From the NCBI GenBank assembly GCA_002205965.3, contig NADL03000708.1, forward strand, positions 372,001 to 436,000: a stretch of 64,000 nucleotides of DNA, in the 5' to 3' direction. The stretch's first letter is position 1; the number at the start of each line of letters is the position of its first letter. Of this stretch, positions 46,616 to 57,178 are shown piece by piece. The translations under genes and the position numbers were made by a program. Under the pieces are notes generated by a model. The model had not been told where the DNA came from, made no database searches, and was given only the letters and a program-made list of their open reading frames with translations. Origin of the DNA: Kappaphycus alvarezii. Taxonomy: Eukaryota; Rhodophyta; Florideophyceae; Gigartinales; Solieriaceae.

Positions 46616-46894
46616 GGGAACATGAGGGGTTCATTTACTGTAACAGGTAAGCTGGCTGATACATAATCAACTTGTGGGGTAGTGTGTATGTACACGAAAC
46701 GTCGCGGCAGGCGTTGATGGAACTACACCGTACCAGCTCTATTAGCAACGAGAGGTGAGGCCAGCAAGCAAACAAGCTGCATTGGGGGTCAGTGCCATTG
46801 CGGAGTATCGCTGTAAAAGAATACCGGGCACTATGAAATGTAATTGGGTTACAGCCAATACATCTGTCACAGTCAACGAACCTCCTCTTTTCCC
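46616..46894. repeat. Inverted pair of a 43-nt coding-like fragment
   Basis: 46616-46658 (read on -) and 46852-46894 (read on +) are homologous. Both translate to a similar peptide, (SLP/NTS)VTVNEP(L/P)(M/L)FP. Conservation is greater at the peptide level than between flanks, which suggests two pieces of the same, unidentified transposon gene in opposite orientation. Confidence 0.55.
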
Positions 46895-46949
46895 CCCTTT
46901 GAAACCCTTTCAATCGCACGAGAGACGAAGGTTCTTCCAGGTTCCTTGA

Positions 46950-48434
46950 CGACGACGAACGCCGCCGGATGCCATCCTCTAAGCGTTGAGATAAGGACAG
47001 GAACTAGCCTGTTTTACCTGCCAATTTAGCAAGAAATACTTAGTATTTCCGCTTCTTCTCCGCGTGGGCTGTAATCGCTGTATCTTTCAATACTCAAAAC
47101 TAACAATGAACTATACCAAGAGTGTAGCCAAGCTGAATCTCTAAGAGATTCAATTCGTCTCGTAATAGTTGAAGCGCTCCTAATCAAAGCCATTGGGAAA
47201 CTCTTTCTTGAGACAGATTATTGCTGTTTCAAATAAAAGAGCTAATTAACAAATTCCAAAATGCAAATTACTTGTTTCCGTTTGTTCAATTGGTCAATGC
47301 CAGCAAATATCGTTCGTATTGTCATTACTAAACTGAACTGCTGAGTTTGTATAGGTAATCGCTGTGCTTAGTTTACTACAATAAGTACAGCGATAATCTT
47401 TTGCTCCTCATTTGAGCAAATGTTTCTAATTCGGGCATCATCTTACTCTCTCATGCATAATGCATGCAAATACTTTCCGCCTCACTCTCTTTGTTAGCTG
47501 AGCTTAGTGCAAAAAAATGAAAAATGAAATTGACATGCGAAACATCTGGAGGTAACTGCACGTAAACTGTCCTGATTACAGGAGTTGTTCTAGAAAAAAT
47601 GATTCAGTGATATTAAAAAATCTAGGAATCGAGTTTGTGAAGGTGGGGAATATGGTTTGCTTTATTGCGAGTGCGGTGGTAGTCAATCTTTACCGACGCG
47701 GACCAGGGCATGCTAGAAGCGTGCGGTAAAGGTTCAAGTCCTGGAAAGATTGAATCGGATGAGTTTGCCATATTGGTAATGCTTCTGTCTGTTTTCTGGT
47801 CTCCAAACATCTTTTTAAACAGCATGGAGGCTTCTCCCGTCATCTTCGGATAGCTCACCTCCAAAAAACTTCCCTGGTTCATCGCCTTCCGAAGTCTCGC
47901 AGATAATACATTCTAAATTGTCCCCAATGCGTATGTTCGAGAATTCCAGCTACTAGAAAGCACCTGTGAGCCCAGTCAGTAAGTATGCAGAGTTGAATGT
48001 GACCAAAACGCCGCTTCTATTCATATGAGGATGGCCGAGAGGTATTGTAAATGTTACTTGGTGTCTGGTAATCGTTGTGAGATCTAATAGAATGTACAAA
48101 CCCAGGACTTTTAACGGGATGCAGTGGTCTTCGATTCTCAAATATGGATTACGAAGTTTTTTGCAGTTGCTTCGAAATAGAATGCAGCGACCCACGGACG
48201 ATGCACTCCAGAAGCACAAGCCCGGATTGAGTTTCAGTTGTCGCACGATGTGAAGCTGGGCTGGATGAATCTGAGAAACTACTTGGGCTTCCGTTGGACC
48301 AAAGTCAAAGAGTATTGCGGATCATTAGTAGATGCAAGCCTGCGGTATTTTACTGTTCGAAACGTAGTGCCAGATTTTTCCCAACATATGTTCTGCAATG
48401 GTCTGTGCTACCAGTCGGGGCTTTAATGGAAAGT
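46950..48434. other. No identified gene; small structured repeats
   Basis: Contains an inverted repeat AATCGCTGTGCTTA / TAAGTACAGCGATA (47357-47370 and 47382-47395) and the tRNA-like hairpin at 47683-47753. ORFs 47622-47882 and 47953-48246 (-) are coherent but unrecognised. Confidence 0.35.
47683..47753 (+). ncRNA. Hairpin with tRNA-like elements (uncertain)
   Basis: 9-bp perfect outer stem (TCAATCTTT / AAAGATTGA) about 70 nt across. Inside are a 5-bp stem with a 7-nt loop (GCATG CTAGAAG CGTGC; loop centre AGA) and GGTTCAAGTCC, a good B-box. The D-arm/A-box is absent and the T-stem is poor, so it is not a normal tRNA. Could be a mutated or rearranged tRNA gene, or chance within the - strand ORF that crosses it. 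Confidence 0.25.
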
Positions 48435-48685
48435 AAGGTCATTTCCTAAAGTTAGGCCAGTTGTTTCCTAAGGGAATAAGCATAGTGGATGTAAGCGTCC
48501 ACACTATGTACCATTCGTGAATCCTATACTACTGTACTTCTGAATCTAACATAGATGAGAAGGCGTCCTCTCTATTAGTCTTTCCACTTTTTTAATGGCA
48601 CAGTAATAAATTTGTCGAAGTCCTCCTATTGGCGGTCTAGGTCTCCTGCAAACTTCAGACATGACCGAGTGCTTACGCAGCATCT

Positions 48686-49703
48686 GTGATTGATTCTTTT
48701 AGACTTATCTCCGACCTGCTCACTCTTTCCCAGGACCGCCACCTGGAAGAGATCCCTCGGTCCGCCATCTCGTTCTTATCCTCCCGCCACCCGCAGCTGT
48801 CTTCGTCGCTTACAGCTACGGCTCTTTTCGAGCGTTGTTCATCGCCGGTCCCCGGCGAAAGGCTCCAGTCTGCGATCACAACTGAACTCATGCTATCGAA
48901 GTCCGATAGGTTGTTCTCGTCCGCGGCAGCCCACGACCGAGCACGGCTCCTCTCCGTGCACACATCCTCCGCCTCATCTGTTTTCTCTTCGCTTCCTCAC
49001 CCCCACCGCGGTACGTACATGTCCTCTTCTACGTGGAAAGTCGCTCTGGCTCTCCGTCTCGGCATCGCGCTATTCCCTGGATCTACTCGCCGTCCGGTCT
49101 GCTCCCGGCGCTCGGCCGACATCGCACCCGTCTTAGATCCAAGTGGTCAACACGCGTTGACCTGCAAATACGAAGACGGAATGACTCGTCGTCATTACAT
49201 CCCCCGCAACGTTCTTGCGCGCTACTGCAAGGAAGTTGGGATCGTCGCCCTCGTCGAGCATCCGCTCCCCTACCAGGTTCCCAACTCGTCTGGGCATTCG
49301 GAGTCCCCCGCGCTACGAATGGACATTTACATACCCGCTTCATACGGGCTTCACAGTACCGATATCGCCGTCGACTTTACTGTTGCCTACCCCTCCGTAC
49401 GCCGCCACATTTCGCAAAGTGCGGTTACCGCAGGTGCTGCCGCAACACTCGCAGAGCGCGAGAAACACCGTCATTACGGCACTTACTGCAACCAAAACGA
49501 TATCCTCCTCCCCCGTCGGGATTGATATCTATGGCGCCTTGGGCGATGGCGGCAAGGGTTTTTTCCGCCGCCTTGCTTCCTTCTCTGCTTCCCATCGCGG
49601 TTCTTCCCCTCAACAGGAGCTCCGCGACTTCGTTACCCGTTTTGCGTTTAGTCTCCAAGTAATGCAGGCGCGACAGGTTTCTACCCGCCACCCGCATCCG
49701 TAG
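48686..49703 (+). pseudogene. Orphan retroelement C-terminal domain, copy 2 (one frameshift)
   Basis: One frame runs 48686-49525. It opens with Ser/Leu/Ala-rich helical sequence, followed by a zinc-like motif CSRR...DPSGQHALTCKYEDG plus TRRH (about 49102-49195). Next are RMDIYIPASYG and IAVDFTVAYPS, a nuclease-like D...D-x-T-V pattern, and AAATLAEREKHRHYGTYC. At the C5 run 49510-49514 the frame breaks. The adjacent frame continues sensibly as VGIDIYGALGDGGKGFFRRL and FVTRFAFSLQVMQARQ, to a stop at 49701-49703. One C fewer would join them. No reverse transcriptase lies upstream. The layout parallels 13501-14202, but the sequences differ, so they come from different families. Confidence 0.6.
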
Positions 49704-49774
49704 TTGATTTATGAATACCCTCCGCACGCTTCTGTGCAACATTGTACAACCCATAAAGATTAACCACCACCTAT

Positions 49775-50171
49775 TGGCAAGTGTGCCAGACCACAGTCGG
49801 CCCTTCGGAGGGCTGGTGTGGGATTCGGCGGACAACTGTCGCCTGCGACCTGACGAGCAGGCTGCGCGACTGCATTCGGCCGGTAGTAACACCGTAAAGG
49901 TCTGCAGCCCTATGTAGAGCGGTTCGCCTTACAGAGATACAAAGGTATACTATGTGCAGTTGTGTTGATTGTTGTTTGTGGATATTCGTCTTCGTCCCTT
50001 TTACTCCGTGTGTGTGACACCGTACCTTACATGTATACTGTTCGTATCCACCACAGCCGCAGTCTCAGATGGATGCACTAAATCATCAACTGCCTCTCTC
50101 AACTAAATAATTAGGTACTTGAAATTATTACGTGGTGACCACAAGCAAGGGAAATTATTACGTGGTCTGTG
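49775..50171 (-). repeat. Terminal repeat of copia-type element B, left copy
   Basis: About 397 nt, closely matching 56203-56227 plus 61475-61854, which is the same sequence interrupted by copia A. It begins TGGCAAGTGTGCCAG on +. Since element B is on -, this is its 3' side. The internal part includes CGGAGGGCTGGTGTGGGATT and a duplicated GAAATTATTACGTGGT. LTR identity is inferred from its position outside the RNase H of element B; TG...CA ends are only partly convincing. Confidence 0.7.
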
Positions 50172-50783
50172 TGCAAAATAATTGGGATAGGTAGATCCAA
50201 ATAATAAAAAAAATAGTTCCAACTTGAATAAATAAATGAGTGCCACAATTGGACTTAGAATGAATAATGTATAGAAAACCAAATTTAATGATAGGTGATC
50301 GAGGGGAATATTTCGATGGCCCGAGGATGTAAAAAATATTTCTAACAACCTACACTACTTATACTCTACACCAGTGTGAACCTGCTCCAAAAATCAGGTG
50401 AGCCGTTCAATAATTTTCGTAGACATAATTAAGGCTCAGCAATAATTATTACAGCATTTTCCAGGTAAGCAATCATCCAGATAATAATTTGTTGGTAGAA
50501 TAAATGCTATAACTATAGCCTATATTATATAAAAAACCAACTGTAGGACATAAAAATTATTTCACACTGAATTCAGCATAAAACAGTGCCAGTGTAAATA
50601 GATAAAATTATTCCTTGATGATTCACAATAAATATAAATTGCGGGCCTCAATAAAAATATTGTTCCACAATTCAGCATCACTGTAGGACACCGGGATAGA
50701 GATTAAAATATTTGGTCAATTTTCACACTGTGGTCCTGAAAGACGATACTCGGAGGTTTTTTGTTTGATATTGCTTGCACATC
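50172..50783 (-). repeat. AT-rich repeat copy 2 (homologous to 4760-5240), 3' region of element B
   Basis: 50230-50690 matches 4760-5240. Together with 49775-50171 it may form one LTR of roughly 0.95 kb starting TGTGAAAATTG on - (near 50727) and ending ...TTGCCA. The right-hand terminal repeat lacks this part, so the alternative is two separate repeats. Confidence 0.5.
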
Positions 50784-51369
50784 TCAAACACTATGTGCAT
50801 CCTCGACCCATACTTGGGGACTGATGTTTAGATTGTTGTTCCTCATTAGCTTCCAAAGTGGATGGTTGTCAGAGAGTGCCTGTTTGGTTAGCGCATCTGC
50901 AGGGTTCTTGGATCCAGGAATCCAAGCAAGAAGACGAAGATCGCCCTTCGAGTGACTCTAACGCATAGCTTTGACGTCAATTTGTAGCCTCTTCTCAAGC
51001 GTTGTGCTTTTCTTGGCCACGACATTGAGGAGAGTGTGCGAATCAACATAGCCGTCGAGTTCGATACGCTTACCAAGGACTTGCTTCGAGAATGTCTCGA
51101 GCAACGAAGGCATTGTCAAAACCGTAAATCGCAGCAAAAATTTCGGCTGCCATAACGGAACGTGCAGTACGTTTGCACCTCGAACTTCCGTAGTGCAAAA
51201 TGAAAGCGCTACCACTGTTATCGAGCAGAACAAGGACAAATCCAATCTGAGACTTCAACTTATCTGTATTGGCAAATGATGAATCGGTGAACAGTGCCAG
51301 TCTCAAATTGTCCAGTTGTAGGGGAACGAAGCAAAGCCCAATGTCGGAGGTAGGTCGGCATCTTTTCAC
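50784..51369 (-). pseudogene. RNase H of copia B
   Basis: Frame pieces read RLALFTDSSFANTDKLKSQI, GSSRCKRTARSVMAAEIFAA, ELDGYVDSHTLLNVVAKK, then GDLRLLAWIPGSKNPADALT ending in WVEDAHSV at complement 50784-50786. The first Asp (FTDSS), Glu (AAE) and second Asp (YVDS) are all retained. Two frameshifts separate the pieces. It is the best preserved part of this element. Confidence 0.82.
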
Positions 51370-51399
51370 TATTTTTCGGAGTGTGTGAAAGTTCTTCTT

Positions 51400-51877
51400 T
51401 TAAGGAGATTTGGAACAAGAAGCGAGAATCTGAACGGGAGCGAGAATATCTGGGCGAGAGCAACAACCAATGTACTGCAGCTTTGCTCGTACACTTGTAA
51501 ATTCCTCACCATTTTCTAGGAGGGTCAGTGACTGTAACGTCCCCTCTTGCTTGATGTTGTGTCTGCTGTTCCTGTCAATGGAAATTTTCTGTCCCATTGA
51601 ATCCACGTGTCTAACCGGCTTGAATACCTCTCCTCGGTTTAGGCTTGAATTTACTCGTTGGCTTTCCCTCCTCGTCTATGAACCCCTGTCTCCCGTGACC
51701 ATACAAATCGTCAAACTGAAGCACAGTAATTCGGAACAATCCATAATTGTCTCGTCTGTACAGAAAAAAAGGATCACCTCTCGCCTGATTCATTCCCAGC
51801 TCGGTCTTATGTTGCGCAAGATAAGTTATAAACCAATGGAGTCCACTCTCAGGTACACCATATAGAGGATTCAGCAC
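51400..51877 (-). pseudogene. Reverse transcriptase C-terminal half of copia B
   Basis: 51877-51611 reads LNPLYGVPESGLHWFITYLA then LQFDDLYGHG, where the palm box F-D-D keeps both aspartates, then KFKPKPRR. 51606-51400 continues in another frame with VRAKLQYIGCCSRPDILAP, the thumb/connection 'YI...RPD' block. The phrases match the copia lineage also represented by element C. N-terminal RT is missing. Confidence 0.8.
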
Positions 51878-52067
51878 TAAGAGGAGCTTCTCACTCGAAA
51901 GACCTAACTCCGGTGGTGGAAGTAAATAAATGCAGCGATCCAGCTTGGTACTCGACGTCTGGATAACACCTCGCTATGTTCTTTTCTTTTTGTTTTTTTG
52001 TTTTTTAAGCTGAAAGACACTCGTCGTCGACACTGCTCTTTGTGAACTGCATCCATAGCTTTCTCGA

Positions 52068-53176
52068 TCACCCTTGCGTTTCCAGTTGAGTAGCGGCCAG
52101 CGTCCTCACAGCGGGTCGGGGAATTGCGCCAAATCCAAGCAATGCTGGACAGAGACCTTCTTGTCCGATGGTATCATTTACAGCCTTAACTACAAGCTGA
52201 AAGCAATCGACATCCGAATCACTTCGGGTGAGGGTGTCCCTGATTTTGAGGTATGCTGTCCTCAACGGTCCGTGGTACTGCTCTACGTGACTCTGTACTG
52301 CACCATAGATGCGGCTCACAGACCTCGAGATGTTTTGCACTAGATCGAATATGAGAACCATTTTTATCGGTATGCGGTTTACCGGTGGTTTGCTGTCGAT
52401 CTATCGAGGATCGGATGATTAGAGGCACGTTTTCTCTCATCCCTCCATCACGGACAAACGCAGTCCTTTATATCAAGCCTAGCTGAGTAGTGGTATGGTA
52501 TCGAGCTGCATGATGGCCGCTATTTACTCAGCATTGAGTAGCGCGGACCTGGAGCAGTGAAGTTTGTACATGAAGGCTACAACCCGGACTGCCGATTCCT
52601 AACAGTAAGGAATCGCCCGGTGTGGGCAAAGTGACGCCGATACGGATAGGCTCCAGCCTGGACGGCGTGGTACCAACAAAGACAGGTTCCAACCCGGACT
52701 GCAGTGCAATATCTTTAATTTCATTTACTTATTTCCTGTATCAGACTAGGTTCACTCCCTGACGGTGATGTTTGAATACCTTTCGAGGAGATGCGATCAA
52801 GTTAATTCCGTAGTTCTATAAAAGCAGCGTCCCCTCGACTAGCAAGGACAAAAAAGAAGAGAGCGGGACGACCTGACCAACCATATCCACTTAGTGCTTT
52901 TACTTTTACTCCACCCTTCTACCTCTCCCAGTTCCTATCCTATCCTTTCAGCCATTTTCCTTGTCCTAGCAGTGATTCAGCACAACTCATTGTAGACGGG
53001 GACTCGATTCGGGCCCGAAGTACTGATATACCGTCGTCTTGAACACAGTTCAGAAATTGCTTTGATTGGAAGTTGGACCCTTGATAAATGCGAAAAAAGT
53101 CCGGGGGACCGAGGTAGACCCTAGACCAGCAAATGAGTATCATTTTCGAAAGGGCAGCAGACTGCATGTTCCGCAA
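52068..53176 (-). pseudogene. Integrase fragments of copia B
   Basis: 52361-52068 has HVEQYHGPLRTAYLKI (catalytic Glu) and VKAVNDTIGQEGLCPALLGF, typical of copia integrase. 53176-52940 has IYQGSNFQSKQFLNCVQDDG, the second-Asp region (expected D-x-G-x-N-F), with Asp now Tyr, then SPSTMSCAES. The two pieces may come from one gene with a decayed middle, or partly from different copies. Between them (52573-52702) lie three ~18-nt repeats. Confidence 0.65.
52573..52702 (+). repeat. Three spaced copies of an 18-nt unit
   Basis: GGCTACAACCCGGACTGC (about 52575), GGCTCCAGCCTGGACGGC (52649) and GGTTCCAACCCGGACTGC (52685). Spacing is irregular, so it is not a CRISPR array. A GATTCCT/AGGAATC hairpin lies between the first two. 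Confidence 0.55.
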
Positions 53177-54518
53177 GAATAAGCAGCTGAAAAATGCGTA
53201 GAATCGTCTACTAAATGCAGGACTGGCTTAGCAATGATGTACATAGCAACTACTGCCACTATATGATTGAAACGAAGGCTATCCGTTCCAACTGTGATCT
53301 TAAATCGTCTAGGTCGAGAAGAATTGATAACACAGGTCTGACATGATCTCGCAGTTCATCAACATTTGTTGGATTCCTTTACTTCCTTAGTCATCTCGTT
53401 CGGCCCTGCTCGACGAAAGACATTCAGGAAAGCTGTAACTGATGGATATCCAAAAGTACTTTGCAGCTTCCTTAATTCCTGCTCTTTATAGAAGGAATAT
53501 GAGATTTAACCTCTTTTCCATTGATGTATGAGGAAGTATTGTAATTCTCAAAATTTAGATTCTGACTCACGTGTTTGTATCGTACCACGCAATCCTGGAT
53601 GCTGTTGTCCAGTCAATTATCCAACATGTCCTTTATACTCAGCAGACTGGGAACGTTGTGAAAAAATCTGGAACCTGACATCAATGACCAAATTCAAGTC
53701 CCGGAACGGCACCGGAATAGTAACGGTCCCAATGGAACTCTTATGACCGCCTAACCCTTTAAAGCTATCATGTCTCTTTTGTTGATACGGCACGGTACAT
53801 CGAACTCTTCACATTAGGCTTTGTACTGTGCAAACGACATGACAGACGAACGTTTCGCACACGTGTCAATATAGATCCCTTTGAACTTCGTTGTCGTTGA
53901 AAGGGGTAGCGATGGGAAGGGGTCTGACAAAAAACCGGGTTCGTCTCCTTCTCTTTACTCACCTGCTCGACATTGTCCTTATGTACATGCTGGATCGATG
54001 AAACCTACCTAAACCGACCCTAAAGAAACAGTTAACGACAACCACAAAATGGTAGGAGATCGCCGTTAAGCCACACGCATACGAGCTAAACTGACTATCA
54101 TCTGCTGAAAACCGCACGATATGAAAGTATCTAATCCTTATTCAACACAAGCCTCAGAATGTCCAACTCTTGAACGTACACAGTACAAGTCCTTCTTGGA
54201 ATAGGAGAAACCCAAGCCACAAGCGCAAAGGACCAAATAAATTCACCCACAAAGTGATACAAGCAATATCAAAATACATAAAAATGAGAGACACAAATAC
54301 ATCAGAGTGTGAGAAGAGATAAATCCTACATCGAAGTTCCGAATGATGTACCGATATATCATTTAGATATCAACGGTTGTTTCACCTGTTCCAAGATCCC
54401 GATTCATACGTGCTAGTTCCAAGTTGAGATCGGTGCTGTACGTCCTTCCATGCATGAATGAAATATTCGCCATGTGCATCTCGTCAGACTTGTGCGAATC
54501 AACAGAATCATTAATAAT
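53177..54518. other. Decayed interior of copia B, no readable domain
   Basis: Protease and integrase N-terminus would be expected here; I found no D-S/T-G or HHCC motif. Short ORFs only. Confidence 0.4.
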
Positions 54519-56074
54519 TTATGCAGTACTTTCATCGAAATCGCTGTCACTATCGTCTTCTGGGTTGGAAAATGGGATCTCGTCCTCAACATTTTCTTCC
54601 TCTGATTGGTGATCGACAGCTATATTACCTACAATCATCGCCAGATCATCTACTGTAACCATGGCTTTTGGTGAACGCGTCTTGAGCCTCTGGATTGCCT
54701 CTCTCACCTCCTTCCTGGAATGTCTTGAGTGAGACTTATGATTGTTACCACAGAAATAGCAACCCTGATGGCAAGCCAGCCATCTGGACGATATTTTCTG
54801 AAATTTAGTCCGACGAGGTCCAAAACCACTTAAATTCTTCTTCGCCTGTCCTCCAGAGCGCTGACCAAGACTGTATTTAACTGCGCTTTCCTTCAAGCTG
54901 TTAAAATGAAGTGCACCAGCAGAACGGGGCTCACTAGACGGGAATGTTGCAATCCAATTACGAGCATCCTAGTAGTTCATAGGTACACGCTCACGCATAG
55001 ACTGAGCAATTCTGGTGTTGCCTGGTGACATTACACGCTGATAACGTAGAAACTGGTCATGTCTATAAGCGGGATCAAGTTTTCGCTGCATCTGGGAAAG
55101 AAGCTTGAAGTGAAGTCCAAATACCTCAAGCTCACTCTTCTCAGAGTGTTCCCGCACAAAATGCGATAGACGTATGGACTGCCATTCAATCAAGCACGGC
55201 TACGATTTTCGACGCTCATATAGTTGTCAATGAGTTGTTGTGATCGAGACTCAAAGGATTGTCCCTCCCTCTAAGAACTCATGTAAAATGAAAGCTCATC
55301 GTCCTTCAGCATCACGGGAAGTAACTGAGTCTTTTCAAAATCATTAAGCTGGCAAAACCTACACATCGTGTCGCACACTTCGATAGCCCCTGGAAGGTCT
55401 TCGTCGATAGATCCAGGTTACCTATCCCGCATCTGATATGCTTTCATTATTCCACTAATTCCAAGTGAGTATCCCGATCGGTTACAGGGGTTTAGGTCCC
55501 CTACCTCCCTCGACACTGAATGTCTACCTTTCTCAGATACATTAATCTCCGGTGCTTTACTATCGGCCTTCGACTTGGTTGAAATTTCGACAATGGTAGG
55601 AATATAGTTATCTAGAGCACTAGCCGGGCTTGGAGATGGTTCTGCAACTCGTGGGTAAAACGTTAGTGTTCCTGGTGTAGCCTTTTCCGGCATTTCTTGT
55701 GTTAATTCAGCATAGTTATCAGCCTCTCTCATGGATATGAAGCGATCCTGCTTCAAGCATTCAATCAATGCGCCCGTTCTGGGGTACACTTGCTTCCTCT
55801 TAATATAAACTCCTCTTTCTGTGAGCAAATGGATCCATTTAACCTGAATGGACTTAACGGTATGAGAAATCGAGTGTTCACGGAATGTAGAAGTGTATTC
55901 TAGCCACAGATTCTTCCCGCAGACCTTTGAGTCACAAAAAACCTCCAGCATCTCTAGTGAACACTGCGAAATTTCATTCTCGAAATTCAAAATGTCATCA
56001 CCAGAAGCATTGGCAGGGAGCGGGTTCGGGTCACCAAAGTCGTCATTAATTTCCATCTTCAATGTAGCCAACAC
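54519..56074 (-). pseudogene. Gag of copia B with zinc knuckle
   Basis: 56074-55418 is one open frame (MLATLKMEINDDFGDPNPLP...) with NGALI-like and acidic stretches, read as Gag N-terminal sequence by position. 55193-54969 contains EVFGLHFKLLSQMQRKLDPA and MSPGNTRIAQSM. 54896-54519 contains a Cys/His cluster CHQGCYFCGNNHKSHSRH (knuckle-like), then an acidic tail ending DSDSDFDESTA. Stops at about 55417 and 54968 break it. Gag identity rests on order and the knuckle, as the N-terminal part matches no family I know. Confidence 0.55.
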
Positions 56075-56202
56075 AACATCCTGAGTCCCATCACCAGTAC
56101 CGCGTCCATGTGCTGCCGACTAATTTCTATTCATATTTTCTCAGCCACTCTTTCCCTGTGCAGATGCGAATAGGACAGTTATAACTGTTACAGTCCTTCT
56201 AT

Positions 56203-56227
56203 TGGCAAGTATGCCAGACCACAGCCG
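56203..56227 (-). repeat. Terminal repeat of element B, right copy, first segment (split)
   Basis: TGGCAAGTATGCCAGACCAC then AGCCG. It is continuous in the 49.8 kb copy but here is cut at AGCCG by the LTR of copia A and resumes at 61475. Confidence 0.85.
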
Positions 56228-56521
56228 TGAAAGTACGAAAAGTTACACACAATGAAGCTTTAAATCAGATACAGTATATATTTCATTTTTTAGTGATGTA
56301 GTCCTGTATTTATACCCCTACCCATGAAAGGTAAAGCTCTCTTTTGATCTAATCGAATTAGGTCTAAAGCAGTTGTAATTAGTGACCATCAATAAACAGA
56401 ATATAAACTTTTCATTTAAACGCACGTAGTTTGATAGAACATGATTACACGAAGAAGACATGTATGTAATTGAGAGAAGATTCCATATCACTTTGTCAAT
56501 TTGATCCAGTCCCAATCAACA
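56228..56521 (-). repeat. 3' LTR of copia A
   Basis: 294 nt, ends TG...CA. On its inner side - reads CAGGAGGGG directly before the LTR (56522-56530), a polypurine tract for plus-strand priming. Confidence 0.92.
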
Positions 56522-56530
56522 CCCCTCCTG
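56522..56530 (-). other. Polypurine tract of copia A
   Basis: CCCCTCCTG on +, i.e. CAGGAGGGG on the element's strand, immediately next to the 3' LTR. Confidence 0.75.
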
Positions 56531-56578
56531 AATTTGACGTCATGGAAATTTATTGTACTACTGTGTTTTATTTGCATT

Positions 56579-57178
56579 TCACATGTCCATACCAGGTTTG
56601 CTTGGGGCTGTAACCATTCCATCTACACCGCTTACTCTCCCACTCGGAGCTGAACTTAACAGTTTCAATCTTGTTCGAAGCCGTTTAAGTTTTGGGTCGT
56701 AAAGCTGTTTCGAAAGACATTCCGCTAGCATTTGGGCGGTTGGAATGTATTCAATATTGCTTATGAATTTCTGAACTATAGACCGAATGTAATGATACCT
56801 AATATCCACGTGCTTATTGCGCTGGAAGTTGGAGATATCTGTTGCCCACGTAATATATCCTAGATTGTCCTGGAAAATAGTTGCAGGCTGCTTTTGTTCT
56901 ATACCGAGATATTGCAATAAATTTCGAAGCCAAAAGACTTCATTTACAGCCATATATAGCCTAACATACTCTGCCTCAGTAGTTGACAACGTGATAGAAT
57001 TTTGCTTGATGCTTTTCTAAGCAATGGACGCCGCACCTAATAGTCTGGCATGTCCACTGTTGAATAACCTGTCTGCACCTGATGCCCAGTCAGCATCTGC
57101 GTAGGCCTCTATCGCAAAGTTTTCCGTACTTATACTGAGAACAAAATTTGACATTTCCTGTAGGTACCTAAAAATGCG
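56579..57178 (-). pseudogene. RNase H of copia A
   Basis: Reads EAYADADWASGADRL (first Asp; 57110-57060), a stop at about 57018, then LSTTEAEYVRLYMAVNEVFW (Glu), FQDNLGYI (second Asp) and RNKHVDIRYHYIRS plus LAECLSKQLYDPK. This is the classic copia RNase H (ADADWAG, SSTEAEY, KHIDI.YH). One in-frame stop and changed residues (CLSKQL for ALTKxL). Confidence 0.88.

Larger units (their letters stand above)
50784..56074 (-). mobile_element. Copia-type retrotransposon B, internally deleted
   Basis: On - from right to left: Gag (56074-54519), integrase pieces (53176-52940 and 52361-52068), RT (51877-51400) and RNase H (51369-50784). This is copia order. It is flanked by the repeats at 49775-50171 (left) and 56203-56227/61475-61854 (right). 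The distance from the integrase Glu region to the RT catalytic strand is only a few hundred nt, so most of the RT N-terminal half is deleted. Confidence 0.75.

Noticed and set aside
48690-49662. Overlapping ORFs at 48690-49136 and 49033-49662 +
   Set aside because: Arg/Ser-rich shadow frames of the orphan domain at 48686-49703.
52573-52702. CRISPR-like spaced repeats
   Set aside because: Only three imperfect units with unequal spacing inside a eukaryotic retrotransposon.
54424-54612. + strand Ser-rich ORF
   Set aside because: Antisense of the acidic tail of copia B Gag.
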